Positions 33,911 through 42,884 of a DNA stretch of 64,000 bases are shown piece by piece. Source of the DNA: Rhodothermus bifroesti (lineage in GTDB: Bacteria > Bacteroidota > Rhodothermia > Rhodothermales > Rhodothermaceae); assembly GCF_017908595.1 (NCBI RefSeq), contig NZ_JAGKTL010000003.1:310001-374000 (forward strand). The letters run 5' to 3'. Numbering within the stretch: the stretch's first letter is position 1; each line of letters begins with the position of its first letter. The translations under genes were made by a program, and so were the position numbers. The notes under the pieces are model-generated. The model was not told where the DNA came from. It saw nothing but the letters and a program-made list of their open reading frames with translations, and ran no database searches.

Positions 33911-35679
33911 CCCTCGATCGCAGATTGCTGTGGCGGCTGGCCCGCTACCTGTGGCCCTACCGGCACTGGGTAGCGCTAGCCTTTGGCACCGTCATGGCAG
34001 CTGCTTTTTTGGGCCCTTTGCGACCAAAGCTGGTCCAGGTGGCCGTCGACCATCACATTGTCGCTGGCGATTGGCAGGGCCTGGAACGCATCATTCTGCT
34101 TTTGGTCGGCGTGCTGCTTGTAGAAGCTGTCCTGTCGTTTGTGAACGACTACCTCACCCAATGGATTGGGCAAAAAGCAATCTTCGATATCCGAACCCAG
34201 GTTTACCGGCACATCCAGCGGCAGTCGCTACGCTTTTTTGATCACACGCCAGTTGGACGTTTGATCACGCGCGTAACCAGTGATGTTGAGGCGCTCAGCG
34301 ACATGCTTTCGGCTGGCGTGGTACGCATTCTGGGCGACCTGTTTCGACTGGTCTTTATTGCCTATTTCATGTTTATGCTGGAGTGGCGACTAGCCCTGGT
34401 GACACTCTCGGTGATGCCCTTCATGATCGGAGCCGTGGCATGGTTCAGGCGCAAAGTGCGCCAACAGTATCGCGAAACGCGCCGGCAAATTGCCCGGCTG
34501 AATGCTTTCTTACAAGAGCATATCAGCGGGATGAAAATAGTTCAGCTCTTCAATAGAGAAGCAGAGGAAAAACAACGCTTTAGTCAGATTAACGACGAGC
34601 ACCGACAGGCCCAGATCAAAACGGTCTTCTACTTTGCCATTTTCTGGCCGGCGGTGCAGCTTGTCTCGGATGCAGCCTTGGGCTTGGTGCTTTGGGTAGG
34701 CGGCCTTCGGGCGCTTGAGGGCACCCTGACACTCGGTGTGCTGATCGCTTTTGTTCAGTACGTGCGCCAGTTCTTTGAGCCTATTCGCAACCTCTCCGAT
34801 CAGTACAACATGCTCCAAAGCGCCATGGCGGGTGCCGAGCGCATCTTTGGCCTGCTTGACCAGGATACGGCGTTGCCTGAACCAGCACGACCAGTTCGGG
34901 TGGAGCGACTGCGGGGTAGCATAGCTTTTCGCAATGTCTGGTTTACCTATGATACGCTGCCTCTAGATGGCCAAGAGCCTAATTGGGTGTTGCGTGACGT
35001 GTCGTTTAGCATTGAGCCTGGTCAGCATGTAGCCATCGTAGGGGCAACCGGTGCCGGTAAGACCACCATTATCCATTTGCTGCTGCGCTTCTACGATGTA
35101 CAGCGCGGCCAAATCCTTATCGACGGCCGAGACGTGCGCGACTATGCTTCGCAAGACCTGCGCCGGCACATTGGACTGGTCCTGCAAGACGTGTTTCTCT
35201 TTTCTGGCTCCGTGCGTGAAAACATCACTTTGGGAGACCCTTCTATTCCTTTGGAAAAAGTACGCGAAGCTGCTCGGCTCATTGGCGCCGATCGGTTCAT
35301 CGAGCAGCTTCCCGCGGGTTATGATCAGGACGTGCGTGAACGCGGCCTAACGCTGTCGCACGGCCAGCGCCAGCTTCTTTCGTTTGTCCGTGCGCTGGTG
35401 CATGATCCCGAAATCTTGGTGCTCGACGAGGCTACCTCAAGCGTGGATAGTGAAACCGAGCAGCTCATTCAACGCGCCATGGAAACATTACTTCGCGGCC
35501 GTACTGCCTTGATTATTGCGCATCGACTATCCACCATTCAGCATGCGGATCAAATTCTGGTCTTGCACCGCGGAGAAGTACGCGAATGCGGCACGCACCA
35601 GGAACTGCTCGCCCGCGATGGCCTTTACCGACGGCTCTATGAGCTGCAGTTTCAAGAGCAGGCGCGTAGTGCGGCCTAA
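33880..35679 (+). CDS. ABC exporter half-transporter, canonical Walker B subunit
   Basis: This 599-residue protein begins at GTG 33880, which lies inside rnz. Six membrane helices (about 25-320) precede the ATPase domain: Walker A GATGAGKTT, signature LSHGQ (non-canonical, His for Gly), Walker B ILVLDEATSSVD with the catalytic Glu, and H-loop IAHRLST. Its degenerate signature should face the degenerate Walker B site of the partner at 31142-32944, and its own Walker B faces the partner's LSGGQ. This is the usual asymmetric heterodimer layout. An ArsR-type regulator follows 64 bases later. Confidence 0.88.
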   Translation: MDDQSTRDNVALDRRLLWRLARYLWPYRHWVALAFGTVMAAAFLGPLRPKLVQVAVDHHIVAGDWQGLERIILLLVGVLLVEAVLSFVNDYLTQWIGQKAIFDIRTQVYRHIQRQSLRFFDHTPVGRLITRVTSDVEALSDMLSAGVVRILGDLFRLVFIAYFMFMLEWRLALVTLSVMPFMIGAVAWFRRKVRQQYRETRRQIARLNAFLQEHISGMKIVQLFNREAEEKQRFSQINDEHRQAQIKTVFYFAIFWPAVQLVSDAALGLVLWVGGLRALEGTLTLGVLIAFVQYVRQFFEPIRNLSDQYNMLQSAMAGAERIFGLLDQDTALPEPARPVRVERLRGSIAFRNVWFTYDTLPLDGQEPNWVLRDVSFSIEPGQHVAIVGATGAGKTTIIHLLLRFYDVQRGQILIDGRDVRDYASQDLRRHIGLVLQDVFLFSGSVRENITLGDPSIPLEKVREAARLIGADRFIEQLPAGYDQDVRERGLTLSHGQRQLLSFVRALVHDPEILVLDEATSSVDSETEQLIQRAMETLLRGRTALIIAHRLSTIQHADQILVLHRGEVRECGTHQELLARDGLYRRLYELQFQEQARSAA

Positions 35680-35743
35680 AGGCTTGTCTCCAGGGAGGTG
35701 AAAATGTTATCATAGACTGCGCTGTCCTAAAAAACGAAACAAT

Positions 35744-36097
35744 ATGGCACGGGCTGAGCCTAAACGATTTTTACCCCCTGAAGCGCGCATGGCAGCGCTC
35801 ATGCGTGCCTTAGGACATCCAGCTCGTATTGCCATCCTGAAGTTGCTGGCCGAGCGAGGGGCTATGCCTTGTTTTGAATTGGTCGAAGAGTTGCCCCTGG
35901 CGCAGGCGACCATCTCTCAGCACTTGCGCGCGCTTCGGGAGGTGGGGCTTGTGACGTTCCAGACCGAAGGGTCGCGCTCTTACTATCGCATTCAGCCCGA
36001 AGTGCTTCAGGAGCTTGACCGTGCCTTTCGCTTTCTGATGATGCAGCTGCGCCCGGCTGTGCCACCCGACGCAGCTTTCCCTTCGCATGTAGCTTAA
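35744..36097 (+). CDS. ArsR/SmtB family transcriptional regulator
   Basis: This 117-residue winged-helix protein has ALGHPARIAILKLLAERG at the start, the recognition helix in LPLAQATISQHLRALREVGLV, and a wing FQTEGSRSYYRIQPE. No metal-binding CXC (ELCVCDL) motif is present, so it may sense something other than metals or use a different site; one Cys (PCFELVEE) sits before the recognition helix. It probably controls its own gene or the ABC operon next to it; no operator was recognised. It overlaps a convergent small gene by TTAA. Confidence 0.85.
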   Translation: MARAEPKRFLPPEARMAALMRALGHPARIAILKLLAERGAMPCFELVEELPLAQATISQHLRALREVGLVTFQTEGSRSYYRIQPEVLQELDRAFRFLMMQLRPAVPPDAAFPSHVA

Positions 36098-36297
36098 AGC
36101 TGCTTTTTACCTGAGAGCGCCTCAACCCAAACCGGTGCATCGGCACGCTTGCGCCGAAAGTGCCATCCGAGAAGGACGCCCATGGATAAGAAGCCTTCAG
36201 CGATCAGGATCATTTTGTGAAGCGTCAAGCCCAAGGAAACCTGCCGAGAAGAAGAAGGCCTATTTTGCAGTTCACTGACGTGTCGTTTCAGCTGCAT
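36094..36297 (-). CDS. Small hypothetical membrane protein
   Basis: This 67-residue protein starts at ATG 36297; a TTG 12 bases upstream would add four residues. Its only feature is one hydrophobic segment (about 29-47, MILIAEGFLSMGVLLGWHF) followed by basic residues and a soluble tail. No family was recognised. The stop codon overlaps that of the ArsR gene, the same arrangement as other real gene pairs in the window, which slightly supports it. Confidence 0.45.
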   Translation of the reverse strand: MQLKRHVSELQNRPSSSRQVSLGLTLHKMILIAEGFLSMGVLLGWHFRRKRADAPVWVEALSGKKQL

Positions 36298-36659
36298 CGG
36301 TATGGCCAAATTCCTTTCGCAGCCAAATGCACTGCAGCTTTGGGCGTTGCTCTCGGGTGGCTGGTTGAGGCAGCGTGATGATGACCGCAGCGCCCCAAGT
36401 GCTTGTTTCTATACCGCACTGGCCGATCGGTTGGCGATTTGGGCTGAAAGCGAGCTTTGTGCGCTGACGTTGGGCAATGGGATTATCGACACACAAAAGC
36501 GTGGGCGGCGCCATGGGCGCTGAGCTGACTGGGCAAGGGGAGCAACATAAACGCTACGGCCGGCGTAATCGCCTAATGTCATCTCCAGACATTTGGGGGA
36601 TGCATTGAAGCTGAGCAGCGCAGTCGATTCTGCTCAGGACGTAACATATCCAGAGACGT
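36298..36659. other. Stretch with no confidently assignable gene
   Basis: About 360 bases between the small membrane gene and the antiporter gene. Two overlapping frames of about 70-80 codons run in opposite directions: plus 36302-36523 and minus 36514-36272. The minus frame begins PTLLCVDNPIA, which faintly resembles the start of a response-regulator receiver domain, but it lacks the rest. Neither is convincing. The last 140 bases, before the antiporter, probably hold its promoter, but no clear box pair was found. Confidence 0.5.
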
Positions 36660-38804
36660 ATGGAGACTTTTACAGCTGCTGCGCATCATGATGTACTCCT
36701 CTTGCTTGTCCAGATCGCGGTGCTTTTGCTGACCGCGAGGGGTTTGGGAGAAGTAGCCCAACGCCTGAATCAACCATCTGTGGTTGGTGAAATTTTAGCA
36801 GGTATTCTGCTTGGGCCCTCCTTGCTTAGCAGCTTATTCCCTGCATTAGGGAGCTGGATAATGCCGCAAACTCCGGTGCAGGGTTATCTACTCGAGGTGG
36901 TTTCGCTGTTAGGTGTAATGTTTTTGCTTTTAATTACAGGCTTAGAAACCGATCTAGCCCTTATCCGACGTCAAGCACGAACAGCTGTTGGTGCCTCTTT
37001 GGGAGGAATTTTAGTGCCTTTTATTTCTGGTTTTGTGTTAGGCTACTACTTGCCAGACGTCCTGCTTGTTCGCACTGAGCAGCGCCTCATTTTTGCGCTT
37101 TTTTTAGCTACCGCGATGTCCATATCGGCTATTCCAGTTATTGCAAAGGTGCTGATTGATATGAAGTTAATGCGGCGGGATGTGGGCCAGACCATTCTCG
37201 CTGCAGGTATGGTGGACGATGCTATGGGTTGGATCTTGCTGTCGATTGTTGCGGGGCTGGCAGCAGGCGCACAGGTGTCTGTCGAAAGCGTGCTATGGGC
37301 AGTTGCTAAAGTAGCGCTCTTTATCGCTTTTAGCTTTACTTTTGGGCGGTGGCTCGTCAAGAGATCGCTGGACTTTGTGCAAGACGAAGTGCGAAGCCGT
37401 GATCGTCTGCTCACATTGGTGATTGTGTTGACCTTTGTGTGGGGAAGCATTACGCAAGCGCTCAATCTTGAAGCCGTGCTGGGGGCATTTTTTATGGGGA
37501 TTCTTTTTGGGCAAATGCCACGTCTACCCAATGATGTGGTCCACAAGCTGGAGAGTATGACCATGGGCATCTTTGCCCCTATCTTTTTTGCCGTGGCTGG
37601 CTTGAAAGTGCACGTGCTCAACCTGTTTACGCCCCAGCTTATGGCTATCGCTTTGCTTGTGATTTTAGTAGCAACATTCGGCAAATTTGTTGGGGCTTAC
37701 GTGGGCGTGCGTTTCATGGGGCGACGTGATCCCTGGACAGCGCTCAGCTTAGGTGCCGGCATGAATGCCCGAGGGGCTATGGAAATTATTGTGGCTACGA
37801 TCGGGCTGCAGCTTGGCATCCTCTCTCAAGAGATGTTCTCGATCATCGTATTGATGGCGATGGTCACCTCACTCATGGCCCCTCCTATCCTTCGATGGAC
37901 TTTAAGCCGCATTACACCCGAGCCTCAAGAGCTAGAACGTCTGCGCCAAGAAGAATTGTTCAAAGACAGTGTGGTTGCGCAGATCCATCGGGTGTTGGTG
38001 CCTGTGCGTCGTCGCGATGAGCCAGACGCTATGTATCACATCAAAACGTATTTGTTAGATAAACTCAACCGCCATGCACCGCTTTCTGTAACCCTTTTTA
38101 ATGTTTGTGATCGTCACGAACACGCCTTAAGTATGGCGTTTTTAGATCAACTCGCGAAGGAACTCAAGGCCAAGGAGGTTACCAAAAAAGTGGTTGAAGC
38201 GCGAGCGCCTGTGCAGGCTATTTTAGATGAAGCCTTGAAAGATTATCACCTCATTGTGTTGGGTGCTACAGAAGAAGCAGATCGCCAAGGTGCGCTTTTT
38301 CATCCTATTATCGACGAGATGGTACGCCTGGCACCTTGTCCAACCCTTGTGGTCAAGGGCGGCAACAAGGCATCGCACTGGCTTCCAAAGCGCTTAATGG
38401 TCCCAACGAACGGATCTGTAGCTTCACAGCATGCGGCGGAGATTGCTTACCTTTTGGCCGATGAACCTAGCCATGAGGTGCTTCTCCTAAGCGTCATGCA
38501 ACGTCCAAGTCCAGAAAATCTTTTAGAGGCTGCGTTACTTGAGCGTGAACGAGAAGTGCGGCGTCAGATTTTGGATGAGCTTGTTGCGCGTGCTGTAGCC
38601 CGAGGCGTGCGTGCCCGTAGCCTGATCGAAACCGGTGCAGAGGTCGAAACGGTCATCGTGGACGTAGCCCGTCGTGAAGGCGTAGATCTTATCCTTTTAG
38701 GAACGGATGTGCGACCGGGCTCTGATCGCTTGTTTCTTGGTCCCCGGGTCGAACGTATTTTAAACAGTGCGCCTTGCCCAGTTGTCGTGTTTAATGCTTC
38801 TTAA
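36660..38804 (+). CDS. CPA2 cation:proton antiporter with two C-terminal Usp domains
   Basis: The protein has 714 residues. The first 400 or so form about 12 helices of the Na+/H+ exchanger fold, with landmarks GEILAGILLGPSLLS, ATAMSISAIPVIAKVL, AAGMVDDAMGWILL and AGMNARGAMEIIVATIGLQLGI. Two UspA-like domains follow (about 440-570 and 575-714). The second ends with GTDVRPGSDRLFLGPRVERILNSAPCPVVVFNAS, a nucleotide-binding type pattern. It should exchange Na+ or K+ for protons in the inner membrane, with the Usp domains sensing ATP or stress. The stop overlaps the convergent HD gene (TTAA). Confidence 0.88.
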   Translation: METFTAAAHHDVLLLLVQIAVLLLTARGLGEVAQRLNQPSVVGEILAGILLGPSLLSSLFPALGSWIMPQTPVQGYLLEVVSLLGVMFLLLITGLETDLALIRRQARTAVGASLGGILVPFISGFVLGYYLPDVLLVRTEQRLIFALFLATAMSISAIPVIAKVLIDMKLMRRDVGQTILAAGMVDDAMGWILLSIVAGLAAGAQVSVESVLWAVAKVALFIAFSFTFGRWLVKRSLDFVQDEVRSRDRLLTLVIVLTFVWGSITQALNLEAVLGAFFMGILFGQMPRLPNDVVHKLESMTMGIFAPIFFAVAGLKVHVLNLFTPQLMAIALLVILVATFGKFVGAYVGVRFMGRRDPWTALSLGAGMNARGAMEIIVATIGLQLGILSQEMFSIIVLMAMVTSLMAPPILRWTLSRITPEPQELERLRQEELFKDSVVAQIHRVLVPVRRRDEPDAMYHIKTYLLDKLNRHAPLSVTLFNVCDRHEHALSMAFLDQLAKELKAKEVTKKVVEARAPVQAILDEALKDYHLIVLGATEEADRQGALFHPIIDEMVRLAPCPTLVVKGGNKASHWLPKRLMVPTNGSVASQHAAEIAYLLADEPSHEVLLLSVMQRPSPENLLEAALLEREREVRRQILDELVARAVARGVRARSLIETGAEVETVIVDVARREGVDLILLGTDVRPGSDRLFLGPRVERILNSAPCPVVVFNAS

Positions 38805-39364
38805 CGTGCAGGATGTAGTCCCAGGCGTTTGGCCTCGGCTTGCAGGCCGGCAATAACGTGGGCGATGTGTTCGTCAAGCGGCAAGCCCAAGGCCTCAGCA
38901 CCTCGATAGATGTCTTCACGGCTAACAGCTGCTGCAAACGCTTTGTCCTTAAGCTTTTTGCGCACCGACGACACGGTCAGGCCCTCTAAGCGGGTAGGGC
39001 GCACGTAGGCTACAGCCACTAGAAAACCAGAGAGTTCATCGACAGCAAAAAGCGTTTTCGCCAAAAGCGTTTGACGTGGTGTGCCTGTATAATCCGCATG
39101 GCCTAAAATAGCCTCTAGCATCACTTCGGGGTAACCGAGCTCGCCCAGCACACGGACGGCCACATACGGGTGTTCTTCGGGCGTGGGATGCCGTTCGTAG
39201 TCCAAGTCGTGTAGGAGGCCCGTCATGCGCCAAAGCATCTCATCTGCGCCAAAATGACGGGCATAGTGCGCCATCGCTGCTTCAACGGCATAGCCATGGC
39301 GCCGGAGGTTTTCTGACTGGACCCATTCATGAAAAAGTTTTAGGGCATCTTCGTAGGTGGGCAT
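38801..39364 (-). CDS. HD domain hydrolase
   Basis: This 187-residue protein has an HD metal-binding pair His52-Asp53 (LLHDLDYERHP) and an earlier ligand His23 (NLRRHGYAVE). A later GHADYTG segment adds further ligands. It is the HDIG-type phosphohydrolase pattern of small stand-alone proteins. Members act on nucleotides or related phosphates. The substrate is unknown. It starts 3 bases after the stop of the TIM-barrel gene on the same strand, so the two are co-transcribed. Confidence 0.83.
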   Translation of the reverse strand: MPTYEDALKLFHEWVQSENLRRHGYAVEAAMAHYARHFGADEMLWRMTGLLHDLDYERHPTPEEHPYVAVRVLGELGYPEVMLEAILGHADYTGTPRQTLLAKTLFAVDELSGFLVAVAYVRPTRLEGLTVSSVRKKLKDKAFAAAVSREDIYRGAEALGLPLDEHIAHVIAGLQAEAKRLGLHPAR

Positions 39365-39367
39365 GGC

Positions 39368-40231
39368 CTACACATCACAAATGGCAATCGCATGGCGTAA
39401 CGATTCGATCGGGTCTGGCCGGGTAGGGATAAACTCCTGGGCCACAAAACCCTGAAAACCTGCATCGGCTATGGCCCGCATAATCGCCGGGTAGTAGAGC
39501 TCCTGCGAATCGTCAATTTCGTGACGGCCCGGCACCCCTGCAGTGTGGAAGTGGGCGATGTAGTCGATGTTTTCCCGGATGGTTCGGATAACGTCGCCTT
39601 CCATGATTTGCATGTGGTAGATATCGTAGAGCAGCTTAAAACGCTCCGAACCGATGCGTTTGACCAGCTGGACACCCCAGGCAGTGTGATCGCACATGTA
39701 GTCGGGGTGGTCAATCTTGCTGTTGAGCAGCTCCATGCAGATGGTCACCCCGTATTTTTCCGCAGTGGGGAGGATTTGCTTGAGGCCGAGCACGCAATTT
39801 TCCAACCCTTCCTCGTCGTCCATGCCTTTGCGGTTGCCAGAAAAGCAAATCACGTTTGGGATGCCCGCTTCAGCTGCTTCTTCGATACGCTTTTTGAACT
39901 GAGGAACGAGCCATTCATGATTTTCTCGGCGATTAAAACCATCGGGAATCCGTGAAGGGCCGTTGCCCATTGCGCAGGTAAGCCCGTACTTTTTAACTAT
40001 AGGCCAGTCTTGAGGGTCTAAAAGCTCAATCGACTGCAGGCCAATCTGTGCACCGATAGCGGCAAGCTCTTCCACGCTAAGGTTGGGATAGCACCACTTG
40101 CACACCGAGTGTTTGATGCGTCCTTTCCAGGAAGGACGCCTATTGCTAGCCAGGATGGCTGGCGCGCCAAAACTGCTTAGGGCTGCGGCACCTGCCAGTG
40201 TGCGCAACGCCTGACGACGTGTGAGGCCCAT
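39368..40231 (-). CDS. Tat-exported sugar isomerase/epimerase-like TIM-barrel protein (hydroxypyruvate isomerase-like)
   Basis: The protein has 287 residues. A twin-arginine signal (LTRRQALRTLAGAAALSSF) precedes an AP-endonuclease 2-type TIM barrel. Blocks such as SIELLDPQDWPIVKKYGL, GVTICMELLNSKIDHPDYMCD, FKLLYDIYHMQIMEGD and FVAQEFIPTRPDP carry the two catalytic glutamates and the metal-binding His and Asp. This matches the hydroxypyruvate isomerase/TIM-barrel family. Export of such a protein suggests it acts on sugars in the periplasm. The gene lies upstream of the HD hydrolase and downstream of the Mla operon, on the same strand. Confidence 0.8.
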   Translation of the reverse strand: MGLTRRQALRTLAGAAALSSFGAPAILASNRRPSWKGRIKHSVCKWCYPNLSVEELAAIGAQIGLQSIELLDPQDWPIVKKYGLTCAMGNGPSRIPDGFNRRENHEWLVPQFKKRIEEAAEAGIPNVICFSGNRKGMDDEEGLENCVLGLKQILPTAEKYGVTICMELLNSKIDHPDYMCDHTAWGVQLVKRIGSERFKLLYDIYHMQIMEGDVIRTIRENIDYIAHFHTAGVPGRHEIDDSQELYYPAIMRAIADAGFQGFVAQEFIPTRPDPIESLRHAIAICDV

Positions 40232-40300
40232 GGGTTTATTTGCCTTGCGTGATGCAATCTAAAGTAAGAAACAACACGCCAGGCTTTTACGCAACGGGCA

Positions 40301-41242
40301 TTAGAACACTTTTAAAAGGGGCATTTCGCGTAAGTAGCGGCCAGGCTGGCGACGGAAATCGCGCAGGATGGCGTTGAGCTCGGTGAGCGTGGTATCGAGC
40401 CGCAAGTAGAGCGTTTCGTCGTAGACAAGCCGTCCGAGCGTGCCTTCTCCTTGAGCCATGTACGCCAACATATGGTTTAAGGAAGCCCCTGCACGCTCGA
40501 GCGAGGCGGCACTATATTCCAGGCGGCGCAGAAGATGCCGCAGCTGGGTTGCTGCTTCACGGACGGAATCGGCCACAGGGCCTGCAGCTTCATGCAGTTG
40601 GGTAGAGGCATGCGCAAGGTTTTCGAGCGTACGGGCAATGTGTTGCTGCTCTTGGGCCAGCAGCGCGGCTAAGGTTTGCGTGCTTTGCCGCAGCGCTAGG
40701 AGGGCCTGACGCAGGTCGCTTGCGGGTGCGCTAAGCTGCGTAGCAGCAGCTTCGGCAACAGTATTGGCACGGTCGAGCAGGGCATTCAGACGCGCAAGCG
40801 TCTCTGGCGCCTCTTCGAGCACGGTATTTAAACCGCTTTCATTTTCGCTGGGAAGCACACTGCCCGGACGAAGCAAGGGATTGCCAGGTGGGCCAGGCAC
40901 GATTTCCATTTCTACATTGCCAAACACAGCCAAGCCCGCAATGCGTGTATAGGAACCCTCGGGGAGGGGTAAGCTGCCATGGATTTGAAAGCGTACGCGG
41001 GCCATGTTGCGCACAGCATCAAAACGCACGTCGGTGACGCGCCCAACCACCACCCCTTTGAGACGCACCAGGCTGCCGTCTACCAACCCTCCCGCGTCAG
41101 GCAGTAGCGTTTCGTAGCTGGCAGTGCGTTCAAAAAGCGGTAAGTTCATGAAAAAACGTGTGCCGAAAAACAAGATGAGGGCAGCTACAACAAGCGCTAC
41201 TCCTACTTTGATTTCGTTGCTGATCGTCATCGTTGGGTTCAT
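40301..41242 (-). CDS. mlaD: MlaD-like MCE domain protein (lipid-transport periplasmic component)
   Basis: The protein has 313 residues. An N-terminal membrane helix (about 12-32, VGVALVVAALILFFGTRFF) is followed by an MCE domain (about 40-120: YETLLPDAGGLVDGSLVRLKGVVVGRVTDVRF). A long helical part, rich in Ala, Leu and Gln, then gives a coiled-coil tail. MCE proteins form hexameric rings that carry phospholipids between inner and outer membranes. The gene overlaps the mlaF stop as ATGA, so the three genes mlaE-mlaF-mlaD are an operon. Its tail is longer than in E. coli MlaD (183 residues), as is usual in Bacteroidota. Confidence 0.9.
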   Translation of the reverse strand: MNPTMTISNEIKVGVALVVAALILFFGTRFFMNLPLFERTASYETLLPDAGGLVDGSLVRLKGVVVGRVTDVRFDAVRNMARVRFQIHGSLPLPEGSYTRIAGLAVFGNVEMEIVPGPPGNPLLRPGSVLPSENESGLNTVLEEAPETLARLNALLDRANTVAEAAATQLSAPASDLRQALLALRQSTQTLAALLAQEQQHIARTLENLAHASTQLHEAAGPVADSVREAATQLRHLLRRLEYSAASLERAGASLNHMLAYMAQGEGTLGRLVYDETLYLRLDTTLTELNAILRDFRRQPGRYLREMPLLKVF

Positions 41243-41997
41243 GCCGTGCGCGATAAAGGTTGACCTATTTGGTATTCACTGGCCTTCACAAAGGCCAGCA
41301 AGATAGGATCATCGCTGCGATGCAGCTCATCGAGCGTGCCAATCCAGTGCATGCGCCCTTGGTATAAAAAAGCCACACGGTCGGCAATCGACAGTACAGA
41401 GTGCATGTCGTGCGTAACCACAATGCCCGTTACGTTGAGGCGGTGATTTAGGTCACAAATTAGCTCATCAATGGCATTCGCGGTTTCTGGATCCAGGCCC
41501 GTTGTGGGCTCATCATAGATGATGTAGCGCGGCTTTAGGGCAATAGCCCGGGCCAGCGCGACGCGTTTTTTCATGCCACCCGAGAGCTCATCCGGCATTT
41601 TCGCGCCTACGTCTGGAAGCTGTACCAACTCGAGGCATTCCTGCACGCGACGGCGGATGTCCTCTTCTGAAAGGTTGGTAAACGTACGCAGCGGAAAGGC
41701 CACGTTCTCAAAAGCATTCATCGAGTCAAATAAGGCGCCGCCTTGAAACAACACGCCAAATTGACGACGAATGCGGCGCAGCTCACTGTAGGAGACCGCA
41801 TTGATATCGACCCCGTCAACCAGCACCCGCCCGCGGTCAGGCTTGAGCAGGCCAATCAAGTGCTTCATGAGCACACTTTTGCCTGAGCCCGAACGCCCAA
41901 TGATCGCTATCGTCTCACCGTCCTGAATTTCTAGCGAAACGTCTACCAGCACGGGGCGGTCATCAAAGCTTTTGTAGAGGTGTTCTACGCGAATCAT
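41239..41997 (-). CDS. mlaF: MlaF-like ABC transporter ATP-binding protein
   Basis: This 252-residue ABC ATPase has Walker A IIGRSGSGKSVLMKHL, Q-loop LFQGGALFDSMN, signature LSGGMKKRVALARA, Walker B YIIYDEPTTGLD and the H-loop VVTHDM. The LFQGGALFDS and LSGGM variants are specific to the Mla/Ttg2 group. It energises phospholipid transport together with MlaE and MlaD across the inner membrane. It starts 3 bases after the mlaE stop and overlaps mlaD by 4 bases. Confidence 0.94.
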   Translation of the reverse strand: MIRVEHLYKSFDDRPVLVDVSLEIQDGETIAIIGRSGSGKSVLMKHLIGLLKPDRGRVLVDGVDINAVSYSELRRIRRQFGVLFQGGALFDSMNAFENVAFPLRTFTNLSEEDIRRRVQECLELVQLPDVGAKMPDELSGGMKKRVALARAIALKPRYIIYDEPTTGLDPETANAIDELICDLNHRLNVTGIVVTHDMHSVLSIADRVAFLYQGRMHWIGTLDELHRSDDPILLAFVKASEYQIGQPLSRTA

Positions 41998-42000
41998 GAC

Positions 42001-42762
42001 CTACAGCAACACAATGGCCAGCACAAGATCAGCAACCAGAATGTAAACGCAGCTGAGCACAGCGGCTTGCGTAGTGCTCCGACCTACCCCTTCGGCACCG
42101 CCCTGGGTAAAATAGCCTTTATAGCAAGAGACCGACGTGATCACAAAGCCAAACACAAACGATTTGATCACGCCAAAAATTGGATCAAATGGTTTAAAAA
42201 ACTGCCGTGCTCCTTGAAGAAATTCGCCTGTTGACAAAAAGCCTCCCAGGTTGGCCACAATGATGCCTGCTAAAATGCCAATGAAGGTTGCCGCAACGTA
42301 GAGCACAGGCACCATAATCATGCCGGCCAGCACGCGAGGGGCGATCAGGTAACTGACCGAATTTAATCCCATGGCCTCTAAGGCATCGATCTGTTCGGTT
42401 ACGCGCATCGTTCCTAGTTCTGCCGCAATGCGCGCGCCAACGCGACCCGCCAAGATAAAGCCCGTGACAACAGCAGCCAACTCCAAAATCATGGAAGGGG
42501 CAACGACCGCACCAATCACCGTTTTGGGAATAAACGGCGATACGAGCTGATAGGCCGTTTGCACCGTCATCACCGCTCCAGAAAAGGCTGCAGCCATAGC
42601 CACAATCGGGATCGAGTCGATCCCGATGCGCACCATTTGCTGCACCAAATTTTTACGATAGGTTTTAAACTCGCCTAGGGCCGAGAAGGTCTGCACCAGG
42701 AGCAGCGTGTACTGACCCAAGGCATGAAAAGGGCGCAAAGGCCGGGGTATTGATGAAGCCAT
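42001..42762 (-). CDS. mlaE: MlaE-like permease
   Basis: This 253-residue membrane protein starts at ATG 42762; a GTG 18 bases upstream is the alternative. It has about five helices with the MlaE/YrbE landmarks GIDSIPIVAMAAAFSGAVMTVQTAYQL, MILELAAVVTGFILAGRVGARIAAELGTMRVTEQIDALEAMGLN, and the C-terminal FITSVSCYKGYFTQGGAEGVGRSTTQAAV. It is the membrane subunit of the Mla lipid transporter. It is the first gene of the mlaEFD operon, divergent from radA. Confidence 0.93.
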   Translation of the reverse strand: MASSIPRPLRPFHALGQYTLLLVQTFSALGEFKTYRKNLVQQMVRIGIDSIPIVAMAAAFSGAVMTVQTAYQLVSPFIPKTVIGAVVAPSMILELAAVVTGFILAGRVGARIAAELGTMRVTEQIDALEAMGLNSVSYLIAPRVLAGMIMVPVLYVAATFIGILAGIIVANLGGFLSTGEFLQGARQFFKPFDPIFGVIKSFVFGFVITSVSCYKGYFTQGGAEGVGRSTTQAAVLSCVYILVADLVLAIVLL

Positions 42763-42884
42763 ACCGGCAACTTTAAACACAGACTCGCGTCGGTAGCTGT
42801 CGAAAAACGCTCTTGGACAGAGCCGCTACAGCCTTAGCAAACGTAACACAAGCACCAGAGCAGGGGTTTCCTTGCAATCTGCCT

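Noticed and set aside
36302-36523. A 73-codon plus-strand frame after the ArsR region
   Set aside because: It overlaps an equally long opposite-strand frame, and neither has a motif or ribosome-binding site.
37046-37684. A 212-codon minus-strand frame inside the antiporter gene
   Set aside because: Its Ser/Thr/Ala-rich translation is the mirror of membrane-helix codons; no start signal or family.
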